Part shown: piece after piece, positions 1-7,722 of the stretch | Numbering within the stretch: position 1 is the first letter of the stretch | Layout of the letters: each line of letters begins with the position of its first letter | Made by a program: the position numbers and the translations under genes | Notes under the pieces: generated by a model | The model's database searches: none | What the model was told of the DNA's origin: nothing | The model's input: only the letters and a program-made list of their open reading frames with translations | From: Salinibacillus xinjiangensis | GTDB taxonomy: Bacteria; Bacillota; Bacilli; Bacillales; Alkalibacillaceae | Direction: 5' to 3' | Assembly: GCF_009649735.1 (NCBI RefSeq) | Contig: NZ_WJNH01000001.1 | Coordinates: 1 to 64,000, forward strand | DNA: 64,000 bases

Positions 1-36
1 TTCTACGGAGTTAGGATCTCTCTTTGACTTCCCCAT
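1..36 (-). CDS. N-terminal fragment of a small unidentified protein
   Basis: The first 12 codons (MGKSKRDPNSVE) of a minus-strand gene run off the left edge. An ATG at 34-36 follows a good ribosome binding site (AAAGGAGTG, about 6 nt spacing). Basic, Gly/Lys/Ser-rich N termini like this occur in several small spore-associated Bacillus proteins, but 12 residues do not allow a family call. A terminator hairpin lies just upstream (82-124), so the gene probably has its own promoter. Confidence 0.5.
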   Translation of the reverse strand, partial: MGKSKRDPNSVE

Positions 37-71
37 CAAAATCACTCCTTTAGCTTTATATTTATTCTACC

Positions 72-124
72 AAATAAAAAGACTGTGCAAGTAAGAAACC
101 GTACGCATTTCTTACTTACACAGT
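72..124 (-). terminator. Intrinsic terminator (minus strand)
   Basis: A long hairpin: ACTGTG, one mismatch, then AAGTAAGAAA (82-98) pairs with 108-124 around a 9-nt loop. On the minus strand it is followed by CTTTTTATTT. It would end any transcript coming from the recombinase remnant or from the ger operon before the small gene at 1-36. Confidence 0.6.
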
Positions 125-138
125 TCATATTACACTCC

Positions 139-300
139 CTACTCCGCAGCAAATTGAATAGCTACCAGTTCAGCTCCATACGTATGTCTTATAACATGAG
201 GACTAAAATCGTCTTGCAAACCTGCTTTTTTAGCTATTATTCCAATTTTCCTTTAAATTCCTCATTTAGATAACCTTCTATAAGGTTTTCTCTATGTACT
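139..300 (-). pseudogene. Decayed C-terminal fragment of a tyrosine recombinase/integrase
   Basis: In the minus frame ending at the stop at 139-141, 37 residues include KKAGLQDDFSPHVIRHTYG, which contains the H-x-x-R-H box II of tyrosine recombinases (SPHVIRHTYGAEL resembles the family's SPHxLRHTFAT). The frame is closed upstream by a stop at about 253. An adjacent frame (ENLIEGYLNEEFKGKLE, about 247-300) may be a frameshifted continuation. No start codon or ribosome binding site serves the fragment, and the downstream catalytic Tyr region is absent. It is read as a relic of an integrated element. Confidence 0.55.
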
Positions 301-365
301 TACTTGTGTTATCCTTCTTAAATTCAAACGATAACATAATATGAAAAGGTATCTAAAAGGTGATT

Positions 366-403
366 CCCGTAAGTCATTAATAATGACTTACGGGACAGTC
401 CCC
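366..403. repeat. Hairpin plus GGGGACTGTCCCC-type palindrome downstream of the ger operon
   Basis: A perfect 13-bp stem with a 3-nt loop (366-394) is immediately followed by the palindrome GGGACAGTCCCC (392-403; on the minus strand GGGGACTGTCCC). The same core occurs at 33439-33451 and 45527-45540. The hairpin begins 18 nt after the gerC-like stop codon, so it may act as the operon's terminator, but the minus-strand T tract is poor. Confidence 0.6.
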
Positions 404-420
404 TCCTAAAGGAGTCTTTA

Positions 421-1620
421 CTATTTCCATACCATACCTGTTCTTCTTATGTTTATCTCATAATTAACCTGTATGTCCATATCTTTATATATTTCAGACC
501 ATTGTTCGTCCGTTTTTACTTTTTCGTCCCAATACTTTGCGTATTTCGCCCTTATTCTTGCCCCCAACCCAAGCACATCAGAACCATCTTCTTTAAGTTT
601 CTTAATAAATTCTTCACCTATGTTTTTTGCTTTTTTAGATAATTCTTCTTCTAGTTTGTTTACAGTTTCTTTGTCTAAATGATTAGCATTAACTTCTTCC
701 ACAATATCAGAATCTACCTTGACCTCGATGGTGGCACTTGGTTTTCCATTCTCGACTTTTGTGCGGATCTTGGACTTACGCTCTGTAGCTTTCACAATAT
801 AAACACCTTTTTCATTAGAAAGAGATAATGGATTACCATACCCTCCTGGATTTTTCTCTTTTATAGACATATAAACTCCTATTTCGATAGGTGGAAATTT
901 ATCTACCATCTTTTCTCCTTTAAAATATGCCATACCATCAAGCAAGATACGGTCATTGTTTTGTACTTTCACCGTCGGGAGGATAGCATCCACTCCTGGG
1001 TCGGACAAGTCAATCCAATACTTGCCCAAATACTCTCTTGGTAATTTCCCAAACCTTACCGAATTATCTAATGTTTCTGATAAGTATAGGGACGGGACAG
1101 TTTCAACAGGTGGAGATGCTTCTAATACCTTACTTGCATCTTTTTCGTTTACTACCATCCAGGCGGTTCTTCGTACTTCAGGGTTTCGTCTGAAGTAATC
1201 ATTGATTTCCGTGACACCCCTTTTCGCCAAGTCTTCCGAGATGACAATGATTTGTAAATGTCCCATATAGAGTTTTTCGGCTAGCTGTTGCTGCAAGTTC
1301 GCCATGGCATCTTTCACGGTATGACCTACAGTTTCGAGTACCCAAGCATTTTTTTCTGAACCTTCTCCGCCACCCCCTTCAGGACCTAATTTAATTTTTC
1401 CCGGTAGAGAGATTTGGGCGGTGACTTTCACATAATCCCCTTTTTCTTCTTCAGGAAACTTTCCCTCTCGATGAGTAACTTCAGGCTCTTCTTTCATGTC
1501 CTCTTCTTCTGCTATGTCTATCGCTAATCCTAATATATTGGCTCGCTCTTCTAATTCGTATCGGTCCCAACATCCTGTTATAAAAAGGAGCATCGATAAC
1601 AATATAGGTATCTTCCTCAT
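421..1620 (-). CDS. Spore germinant receptor C subunit (Ger(x)C family lipoprotein)
   Basis: This 399-residue protein is the C subunit of a GerA-type nutrient germinant receptor in the spore inner membrane. The N terminus is a lipoprotein signal: a hydrophobic stretch ending in lipobox ITGC with Cys17, followed by the typical WDRYELEE segment of Ger(x)C proteins. The rest is a hydrophilic extracytoplasmic domain with a Gly/Glu-rich insert around residues 80-90. Its ATG overlaps the stop of the B-subunit gene by 4 bases (ATGA), so translation is probably coupled. It is the last gene of the ABC operon. The germinant is unknown, so no gerA/gerB/gerK symbol is given. Confidence 0.93.
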   Translation of the reverse strand: MRKIPILLSMLLFITGCWDRYELEERANILGLAIDIAEEEDMKEEPEVTHREGKFPEEEKGDYVKVTAQISLPGKIKLGPEGGGGEGSEKNAWVLETVGHTVKDAMANLQQQLAEKLYMGHLQIIVISEDLAKRGVTEINDYFRRNPEVRRTAWMVVNEKDASKVLEASPPVETVPSLYLSETLDNSVRFGKLPREYLGKYWIDLSDPGVDAILPTVKVQNNDRILLDGMAYFKGEKMVDKFPPIEIGVYMSIKEKNPGGYGNPLSLSNEKGVYIVKATERKSKIRTKVENGKPSATIEVKVDSDIVEEVNANHLDKETVNKLEEELSKKAKNIGEEFIKKLKEDGSDVLGLGARIRAKYAKYWDEKVKTDEQWSEIYKDMDIQVNYEINIRRTGMVWK

Positions 1621-2720
1621 ACTGCCTCCCCCTTCTTATGTCGAATGGCAGCCAAGATAAGAAGAAGGAAGGGATAGCCCAATAAAGGCAAAAGTCCATA
1701 CCGAACAACTACTAAAATATAATCGTACATGGTATAGATGTCATTTGGAGCCATAGCAACCAAGAAGACAACTGGTGCCCCACAAATGGAAATCACCCGA
1801 TAATGATGGAAGCGAAAGAGTTCACAGATTCCTCTCACAACGATAAAATAATAGGATAGCAACGTAGTAAACACCCCATATATCCAAGAAATCAAAAGGA
1901 CCGCATCAATACGTGAGAATATCTCAGCAGGAATTTGAATCATTCTACCGAGTATAAGGATTGGCCAAAACATTTGAAGAATCTCTTCTTCACCAAATAC
2001 AGCAACGGTGATAGTGACAATGAAAACAACAATAGCTCCCGTAATCCAATAACCCCAAACAGCCCCTTTCATACTCTTCTTTGGGTCTTTCATAAAAGGA
2101 ATAACCATTGCAATCACCGTAAAATTACCAACAGCTTGCATTGTGGTCATAGCACCTAACATAAAATCCTTAAATGACGGTTCATGCCCCAGAAATGGAG
2201 TTAAATGGTAAATTTCTACATCCTTAAAAACTGGAAAAAAGATTACCACAACCGGAATAAGGATAAGTGGTATATAGAAAAAATGTATGTACGCAAACGT
2301 AGAGACATTTTGAAAACTTGTTGTAGCACAAAGCGAAATCATCACTATTATCGCCACCTGTATCGGTGTATTGGGAAGAATTGAACCCTGAATGGCTTCA
2401 GCGTAATGCCTTGTTTCTAAACCCATCAAAACTGCAAATATTAAGATAATAAGTAAACTGAAGACCTTTCCGATACCCTTTCCGAGGATAATTTCGTTAT
2501 AACCAATGATAGTCTTCTTTGGGAATCTCTTTCCAATGAAAACAAGTCCTAATAACCCAATAAACCCCAAAAGTATTCCAACCAAACTTGCTAATGGTGC
2601 TCCCAGTCCTGCATATTTGACTACAAAACGAATGAAAGACAAAATGGAAACCCCAAACATCGTGCTTAATATAATAAAAGCCAGTTGTAAATTCGTTACT
2701 TGATCTCTTTGTTTATTCAT
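1617..2720 (-). CDS. Spore germinant receptor B subunit (GerAB/ArcD-type permease)
   Basis: A 367-residue polytopic membrane protein of the spore germination permease family (APC superfamily, endospore germination permease), with about 10 hydrophobic segments. It is thought to bind the germinant within the receptor complex. The open frame starts at 2747, but the ATG at 2720 is preferred: it has an AGAGGGG ribosome binding site and begins MNKQRDQVTNLQ, as is typical. This start overlaps the A-subunit gene by 8 bases, and the stop overlaps the C-subunit start by 4 bases. All three genes are intact. Confidence 0.92.
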   Translation of the reverse strand: MNKQRDQVTNLQLAFIILSTMFGVSILSFIRFVVKYAGLGAPLASLVGILLGFIGLLGLVFIGKRFPKKTIIGYNEIILGKGIGKVFSLLIILIFAVLMGLETRHYAEAIQGSILPNTPIQVAIIVMISLCATTSFQNVSTFAYIHFFYIPLILIPVVVIFFPVFKDVEIYHLTPFLGHEPSFKDFMLGAMTTMQAVGNFTVIAMVIPFMKDPKKSMKGAVWGYWITGAIVVFIVTITVAVFGEEEILQMFWPILILGRMIQIPAEIFSRIDAVLLISWIYGVFTTLLSYYFIVVRGICELFRFHHYRVISICGAPVVFLVAMAPNDIYTMYDYILVVVRYGLLPLLGYPFLLLILAAIRHKKGEAV

Positions 2721-4317
2721 TAGAATCCCCTCTCTTCTCATCCGCAAGCGGGTTTGTCGGTCCTTCTTTCACACCGCTTTCTACTCGTACTGAATCTTTC
2801 GGATGAAGTTCCGCTGGTCTTTCTGTTAGCCAACGAAGAGGTGCACGAATCAAGGCATCCTTAAATCCTTGCTTATTCCATGGAGAAACAGGAGTGAAAT
2901 AAGGAACCCCAAAAGAACGTAAAGAAATCATATGGTTAATAATAAACATCAACCCTGTAGCAAGTCCAAGTAACCCAATGAATCCCGATAGGATAATCAA
3001 CGGGTACTTTAATAACCGAAAAGCTATTGCTGCATTGTAAGAAGGTGTGGCAAAAGACCCAATCGTGGATAGGGCAATAATCACCACAGTAATTGGACTA
3101 ACAAATCCTGCTGATACGGCTGCTTCTCCAATCACAAGCACTCCAACAATAGATAATGCCCCACCAACTTGTTGAGGCATTCGAACGGTGGCTTCTCGTA
3201 GTATTTCCATCGCAACTTCCATCAATAATACTTCAATCACCACAGGAAAGGGGACACCCGACCTCCCACTTGATGCGGCAACCACGAATTGTGCAGGGAT
3301 CATTTCTGGGTGAAACGATAAAACCGTAATATAAAGCGATGAAAAAGTAAGAGAAAAGATAAGTGCCATAAAGCGAACTACACGAATAATACTCGTAATC
3401 ATATATCTCTCAATATAATCTTCACTCGTTTGATAGAACTGATTGAAAATAGCAGGAACAATGAGAGCAAACGGGGAGCCATCGACTAAAATGGCAACTC
3501 TTCCCTCTAAAACATTTCCAACTGCTTTATCAGGACGTTCCGTGTTCTGCACTTGTGGAAATGGAGAGCGTGGATTATCTTGTATAAACTGCTCGATATA
3601 TCCAGCATCCAGAATACGGTCAATCTCTATATCTTGAATTCTCTTTTTGACTTCATCTATCAATTCTTGACTAGCTATATTATCTAAATAGCAGACAGAT
3701 ACTTTTGTCTTTGTTTTCTTACCCACTTCCATCGGATCAACTCGGAATTCAGGCACAGGAAGACGATAGCGAAGAAGCGAAATGTTTGTCTGCATCTGTT
3801 CAATAAATCCGTCCCGCGGACCTCGAACCACACGCTCGGTTTCAGGTTGGGAAATCCCTCTTTTTTCTGGTTTAAATGTATCTAGAAATAGGGCTTCTTT
3901 TTCACAATCGATAAAAATGACGGTTTTCCCGTGTAACAAAGCATCGATTACCGCCTTCATATCACTTCCCATCTCTCCATCACAGTAGTATAATACTTCA
4001 TTTAAAATGGAGGACGTGGAAGGGCTTTTGGAAGACTCTTTCTTACTCTTTTCTTCCTTTTGTAGTGGTTTGATAATATCCCGATTGATTTTTTCTTTAT
4101 CCACTAAACTACTGATAAAAAAGGCGACAGCAGACGTATTTCCAAATAACTGAAACTCTCGGAATGAAAAGTCGCTATCGTTTTGAAATATCTCCTTCAA
4201 GTTAGAACTATTCTTTTGTATCCTTTTCTCTAGTTTTTGGTTTTTCATTTGCTCCATTTGTTGACTATAAGGCTTGGGTTTCTCCTTTTTCTTCTTCCCA
4301 AACAACCTGAAAAGCAT
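2713..4317 (-). CDS. Spore germinant receptor A subunit (GerA family)
   Basis: A 534-residue GerA-family protein of the spore inner-membrane germinant receptor. It has a long hydrophilic N domain (about 1-310), including the conserved ERVVRGPRDGFIE segment (161-173), then membrane segments between about 310 and 460 with the family signature GVPFPVVIEVLLMEV (354-368), and a short hydrophilic tail. The start has an excellent ribosome binding site (AAAGGAGG, 7 nt). It is the first gene of the A-B-C operon, and a sigma-G-type promoter is visible upstream, as expected for forespore expression. Confidence 0.94.
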   Translation of the reverse strand: MLFRLFGKKKKEKPKPYSQQMEQMKNQKLEKRIQKNSSNLKEIFQNDSDFSFREFQLFGNTSAVAFFISSLVDKEKINRDIIKPLQKEEKSKKESSKSPSTSSILNEVLYYCDGEMGSDMKAVIDALLHGKTVIFIDCEKEALFLDTFKPEKRGISQPETERVVRGPRDGFIEQMQTNISLLRYRLPVPEFRVDPMEVGKKTKTKVSVCYLDNIASQELIDEVKKRIQDIEIDRILDAGYIEQFIQDNPRSPFPQVQNTERPDKAVGNVLEGRVAILVDGSPFALIVPAIFNQFYQTSEDYIERYMITSIIRVVRFMALIFSLTFSSLYITVLSFHPEMIPAQFVVAASSGRSGVPFPVVIEVLLMEVAMEILREATVRMPQQVGGALSIVGVLVIGEAAVSAGFVSPITVVIIALSTIGSFATPSYNAAIAFRLLKYPLIILSGFIGLLGLATGLMFIINHMISLRSFGVPYFTPVSPWNKQGFKDALIRAPLRWLTERPAELHPKDSVRVESGVKEGPTNPLADEKRGDSNE

Positions 4318-4367
4318 GGTCCACCCTCCTTTGTTGAAAAATTCCCTAATAGCATATTTTACCTTTT

Positions 4368-4396
4368 CAGTATGCTCGTAATCCCTTAAAACATTC
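4368..4396 (-). promoter_or_regulatory. Putative sigma-G promoter of the ger operon
   Basis: On the minus strand, GAATG (4392-4396) lies 17 nt before CATACTG (4368-4374). This closely fits the forespore sigma-G consensus (GMATR, about 18 nt, CATNHTA) with one mismatch in the -10 element. Transcription would start about 45 nt upstream of the GerA-type start codon. Confidence 0.5.
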
Positions 4397-4403
4397 TAAA
4401 AAC

Positions 4404-4428
4404 GATCAAATCTAATTTAGATTTGATC
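4404..4428. repeat. Perfect 12-bp inverted repeat upstream of the ger operon
   Basis: GATCAAATCTAA and its reverse complement are separated by one base. The palindrome lies just upstream of the presumed sigma-G -35 element, so it could be a regulator site, for instance for SpoVT-like control of sigma-G genes. It has no T tract, so it is not a typical terminator. Confidence 0.5.
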
Positions 4429-4869
4429 ATTTTACACCTGATCTGTATTTCTGTTTTTTGATCCCTTAATTTAATACATATTTTCGGTTTAGTTTGTAAA
4501 TCTACAAATCACACTCACTCATATTTATACGCTATTTATGAACTACTGAAATTTTGATATTGTTTTCACTGTTTCTAAAATCGCGGTTTTAATACACTGA
4601 ATTTTCTATAGTGTTTTAGGTTTTCAATAATTTCGCTACTTATATATACCTAATTCCTCTGGTCTCTTTAGAGTCTGCCTCCTTTTTTTATCCATTTTTA
4701 ATACCCCTAATCAAAGAATAGATGATCCTATAAAGGACAACATCAAACATGTTTGCTCTTGTTATTAATTAGCCGTATCTTATTCTGTTGACTAAACGAA
4801 AGGATAGACTCCTTAATACTATTAATTCTACCCACTCTACTAAAATGAATTATGATTAAAGGATGAATT

Positions 4870-5215
4870 GATCCATAACTCAGCCCAAAACATTATTAAA
4901 GGCGTACTACCTAATATGGAAATGCACCCGATTGTTGAACATCCTTTTTCTATTGAATAGTATCTTTGAACTACGCAGTTATTTGTTGCGATTCAAAATA
5001 AATATCTTTTAGGAAATTAATAGTTGAAATAACCTTGGCAAGGTACTGTATGACTTTAACAGCGTGTCTTGTACTAATTCATCCCCATCCCAAGATAAAT
5101 GGTGATCATGTTACAGTATTTCCATAAGGTAGCCCTATTAGGCTTAATCAGTTGATCAAATTCTATTTTAGGTCACGCATTTCATCAGATACATAATCAA
5201 GTTTTTTCAGTTACA
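4870..5215 (-). pseudogene. Decayed ECF-type RNA polymerase sigma factor
   Basis: Minus-strand fragments in different frames line up in order with an ECF sigma factor. About 5165-5208 gives KKLDYVSDEMRDLK behind an AAGGAGG ribosome binding site. About 5110-5145 gives ATLWKYCNMIT. About 5020-5102 gives WDGDELVQDTLLKSYSTL, the region-2 core. About 4985-5022 gives PKRYLF, a stop, then IATNNC, matching the family's PKxYLFRIATN. Frameshifts and in-frame stops separate the pieces, and no readable frame links them. Nothing convincing remains of region 4. The divergent arsR cluster lies just downstream in map terms. Confidence 0.6.
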
Positions 5216-5289
5216 ACACTTCCTCCTTAAATACTAATTATTATATAAACACTGTAAATTTCAATACTATAGCGATTAATAATCACTAA

Positions 5290-5325
5290 TATTCCTTGAC
5301 AGGAATATTCCTATTATGGAATAAT
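5290..5325 (+). promoter_or_regulatory. arsR promoter with double inverted-repeat operator
   Basis: TTGACA (5296-5301) and AATAAT (5320-5325), 18 nt apart, make a sigma-A promoter. Over it lies TATTCC-N6-GGAATATTCC-N6-GGAATA (5290-5323): two overlapping TATTCC-N6-GGAATA dyads, where the first N6 is the -35 box itself. This layout fits autorepression by the ArsR-family protein encoded 100 bp downstream. Confidence 0.6.
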
Positions 5326-5425
5326 TAAATTAGCAACGAGGTACGACATATTCAAAATGTTAAAAATTAGAAGGTGGTAATCTCTAAATAGTTTTAGAAA
5401 ACACACAAGTGGGAGAGGATTCAAC

Positions 5426-5752
5426 ATGAACGTGCAAACCTTCAGTGCCCTGGCTGAACCCAATCGACTTGATATCGTCGAACTTCTTCTAAATGGATCG
5501 CTTCCAGTAGGAGAGATTGCGAAGCAGCTAGAGTTAAACCAGCCCCAAACCTCGAAACATCTTCGCGTATTAAGCGAAGCTGGTATAGTCGAAGTTCAGC
5601 AAGTAGCTAACCGTCGTATTTATAGACTAAGACCAGAACCGCTTCAAGAGTTAGATAAGTGGCTCGAGTCCTACCGTCGATTGTGGGAGTCCCGGATGGA
5701 TCAGTTGAACGATTATCTTAACGTATTGCAGGGGAAAAAACCACTCAATTGA
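5426..5752 (+). CDS. ArsR-family transcriptional regulator
   Basis: A 108-residue winged-helix repressor. The ArsR HTH is plain: LAEPNRLDIVELLL (residues 8-21), GEIAKQLELNQPQTSKHLRVLSEAG (29-53), then the wing with NRRIYRL. There is no metal-binding Cys pair, so it belongs to the non-metal subgroup usually encoded next to AHSA1/SRPBCC proteins, as here. The ribosome binding site is GGGAGAGGA before ATG. It probably represses its own operon through the dyads at 5290-5323. The inducer is unknown. Confidence 0.92.
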   Translation: MNVQTFSALAEPNRLDIVELLLNGSLPVGEIAKQLELNQPQTSKHLRVLSEAGIVEVQQVANRRIYRLRPEPLQELDKWLESYRRLWESRMDQLNDYLNVLQGKKPLN

Positions 5753-5848
5753 TGTGTTGGTTTGTTATCGTAACAAAATCAAATATTAGTAAAGTCATGT
5801 TACAAATCGCTAATAAAAAAAGTTATTTAATTGAATGGAGGAGTTTAG

Positions 5849-6364
5849 ATGTCAATCAACGAAATAAGCTCAAGAGTAGAGAACGATCGCGTATTAATAT
5901 TGGAACGCATATTTGATGCACCACGCGATCTCGTATTCAACATGTTTAAAGATCCAGAACACCTCAAGCATTGGTGGGGACCTAATGGTTGGGAACTTCC
6001 GGTTTGCCACATTGATTTCCGACCGGGTGGTATATGGCACTTTTGTATGAAGTGCATGGACAAAAATCAAGGTGAATTTTATGGTATGGAATCTTGGGGC
6101 AAAGTCGTTTACAAGGACATAATCGAGCCAGAAACGATCGTTTACACCGATTATTTCTCGGATGCTGAAGGCAATATCAACCAGGATATGCCTTCAACCG
6201 AGGTCACGTTGGAATTCATTGATACAGATGGGAAAACGAAGCTTGTTAACCGCGCTGAATATGTGTCTGCAGAAGCTCTCAAATCAGTCATGGACATGGG
6301 AATGTTACAAGGCATTACCGAAACTTGGAACCGTCTGGAAGACCGTATGAACGAGATCAAATAA
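5849..6364 (+). CDS. SRPBCC/AHSA1-family protein (Bet v 1-like fold)
   Basis: A 171-residue protein of the activator-of-Hsp90-ATPase-1-like SRPBCC family. It has the typical start (ERIFDAPRDLVFNMFKDPEHLKHWWGP), the central FRPGGIWHF strand, and the C-terminal helix ending ETWNRLEDRMNEI. These proteins form a hydrophobic ligand cavity, and their substrates are usually unknown. It follows arsR by 96 nt with its own strong ribosome binding site (TGGAGGAG), so the two are probably co-transcribed, a very common pairing in Bacilli. Confidence 0.9.
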   Translation: MSINEISSRVENDRVLILERIFDAPRDLVFNMFKDPEHLKHWWGPNGWELPVCHIDFRPGGIWHFCMKCMDKNQGEFYGMESWGKVVYKDIIEPETIVYTDYFSDAEGNINQDMPSTEVTLEFIDTDGKTKLVNRAEYVSAEALKSVMDMGMLQGITETWNRLEDRMNEIK

Positions 6365-6440
6365 AGGAATTTTCTTCTGAAAGCCGTCTTTTCAAAAATA
6401 GAAGAAATCATAATCCATAATTAAGAGGGAAGGAATATCA

Positions 6441-7352
6441 ATGATAAATCAAAAAATAGTCCCCCATCTGTGGTTCAATCAGGAAGCAAAAGAAGCTGCT
6501 CAATTTTATACATCCATTTTTCCTAATTCTAAAGTCACCAATATCACAACATTTCGCAACACACCATCTGGGGATAGCGATGTCGTATCATTTAATATCG
6601 ATGGATATTCATTCATGGCCATAAATGGTGGCCCACATTTTCAGTTCAATCCTTCGATTTCTTTTTTTGTCAATTTTGATCCTTCAAGAGATAAGAACGC
6701 AAGGGAAAATTTAGATCAGCTGTGGGAACGTCTGTCTCAAGGCGGAACACCACTTATGCCACTTCAAGAATATCCGTTCAGTAAACGCTACGGATGGATA
6801 CAGGATAAGTATGGACTGACATGGCAACTAATCCTCACGAACCCTGAAGGTAAGGAACGCCCATTTATCTTACCTTCAATGATTTATGTTCAAGATGTGT
6901 GCGGTAAGGCAGAAGAAGCAAGTGACTTTTATCTTTCTGTTTTCAATGATTCAAAACGAGGGGAAATCGCTCGCTATCCTGCTGGCATGGAACCAGACCA
7001 GGAAGGGACTTTGATGTTTACAGATTTTATGATTGAGAATCAATGGTTTGCCGCAATGGACAGCGCTCATACACACGCCTTCCATTTTAATGAAGCCATT
7101 TCACTTTTGGTTCGGTGTGAAAATCAAGAAGAGATAGATTACTATTGGGAAAAGCTTTCCTCAGATCCAAATGCTGAGCAATGTGGTTGGTTGAATGATA
7201 AGTACGGTGTCTCTTGGCAAGTCTGGCCAGAGATTATGGGAGAAATGATGGCAAACGGGTCGAACGAACAAATGGATCGATTAACAAAAGCATTTCTTCA
7301 AATGAAAAAGTTTGACATAGAAAAATTAACAGAAGCATATCAAGATAATTAA
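6441..7352 (+). CDS. VOC/PhnB-like two-domain protein
   Basis: A 303-residue tandem of two glyoxalase-fold (PhnB, 3-demethylubiquinone-9 3-methyltransferase-like) domains. The first begins IVPHLWFNQEAKEAAQFYTSIFP and the second begins PSMIYVQDVCGKAEEASDFYLSVF. Each ends with the characteristic YGWIQDKYGLTWQL / CGWLNDKYGVSWQV segment. The biochemical role of the family is not settled. It is the third gene of the arsR cluster (76-nt gap, ribosome binding site GAGGGAAGG) and is followed by a strong terminator. Confidence 0.88.
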   Translation: MINQKIVPHLWFNQEAKEAAQFYTSIFPNSKVTNITTFRNTPSGDSDVVSFNIDGYSFMAINGGPHFQFNPSISFFVNFDPSRDKNARENLDQLWERLSQGGTPLMPLQEYPFSKRYGWIQDKYGLTWQLILTNPEGKERPFILPSMIYVQDVCGKAEEASDFYLSVFNDSKRGEIARYPAGMEPDQEGTLMFTDFMIENQWFAAMDSAHTHAFHFNEAISLLVRCENQEEIDYYWEKLSSDPNAEQCGWLNDKYGVSWQVWPEIMGEMMANGSNEQMDRLTKAFLQMKKFDIEKLTEAYQDN

Positions 7353-7396
7353 CCACTGTGTACTGTGTTGGTTCGGATTAAAAAGTAATTGATATT

Positions 7397-7422
7397 AAAG
7401 CTGGTAAATGCCAGCTTTTTTA
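7397..7422 (+). terminator. Terminator of the arsR-SRPBCC-VOC operon
   Basis: AAAGCTGG (7397-7404), a 6-nt loop, CCAGCTTT (7411-7418) and a T run. Confidence 0.85.
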
Positions 7423-7628
7423 TTGCGCAGTATGTGTCTACTATGAAGTTGCTCCATAATCTTGCCTGACTTCTTAAGAAAAAATTTTTGCAGCAAAAAA
7501 ACTGCATACAATTTATGTTTTTTTGGGAAATAATATATTTTTGAGTTCATATTAAATAAGCGCTATTTTTGACTAAAAAAACATATATCACACATCAAAA
7601 TAAAGCATATCATTTCCTGAAATAAAAT

Positions 7629-7664
7629 AAAGCATAAGCTTTCCAAACGGAAAACTTATGCTTT
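7629..7664 (-). terminator. Second terminator downstream of ssrA
   Basis: A 10-bp stem, one mismatch, a 5-bp stem and an AAAC loop, followed on the minus strand by TTTATTTTATTT. It lies 40 nt beyond the first ssrA terminator. The 7423-7628 stretch next to it holds no gene that I can see. Confidence 0.6.
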
Positions 7665-7683
7665 ACGTCACAAAAAAGTCCAT

Positions 7684-7711
7684 AAAAAAACCACCATATT
7701 ATGTATGGTGG
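7684..7711 (-). terminator. Intrinsic terminator overlapping the 3' CCA end of tmRNA
   Basis: On the minus strand, CCACCATA (7704-7711), a 5-nt loop, TATGGTGG (7691-7698), then seven T. The first six bases of the stem are the last six bases of tmRNA (CCACCA), so termination and 3' processing share the same sequence. Confidence 0.85.
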
Positions 7712-7722
7712 AGACGGTGGGA

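Noticed and set aside
85-273. 62-residue plus-strand frame
   Set aside because: It is antisense to the recombinase remnant and part of a terminator hairpin.
4430-5290. Intact gene in the kilobase before arsR
   Set aside because: Only short broken frames exist; those with homology belong to a decayed ECF sigma factor.
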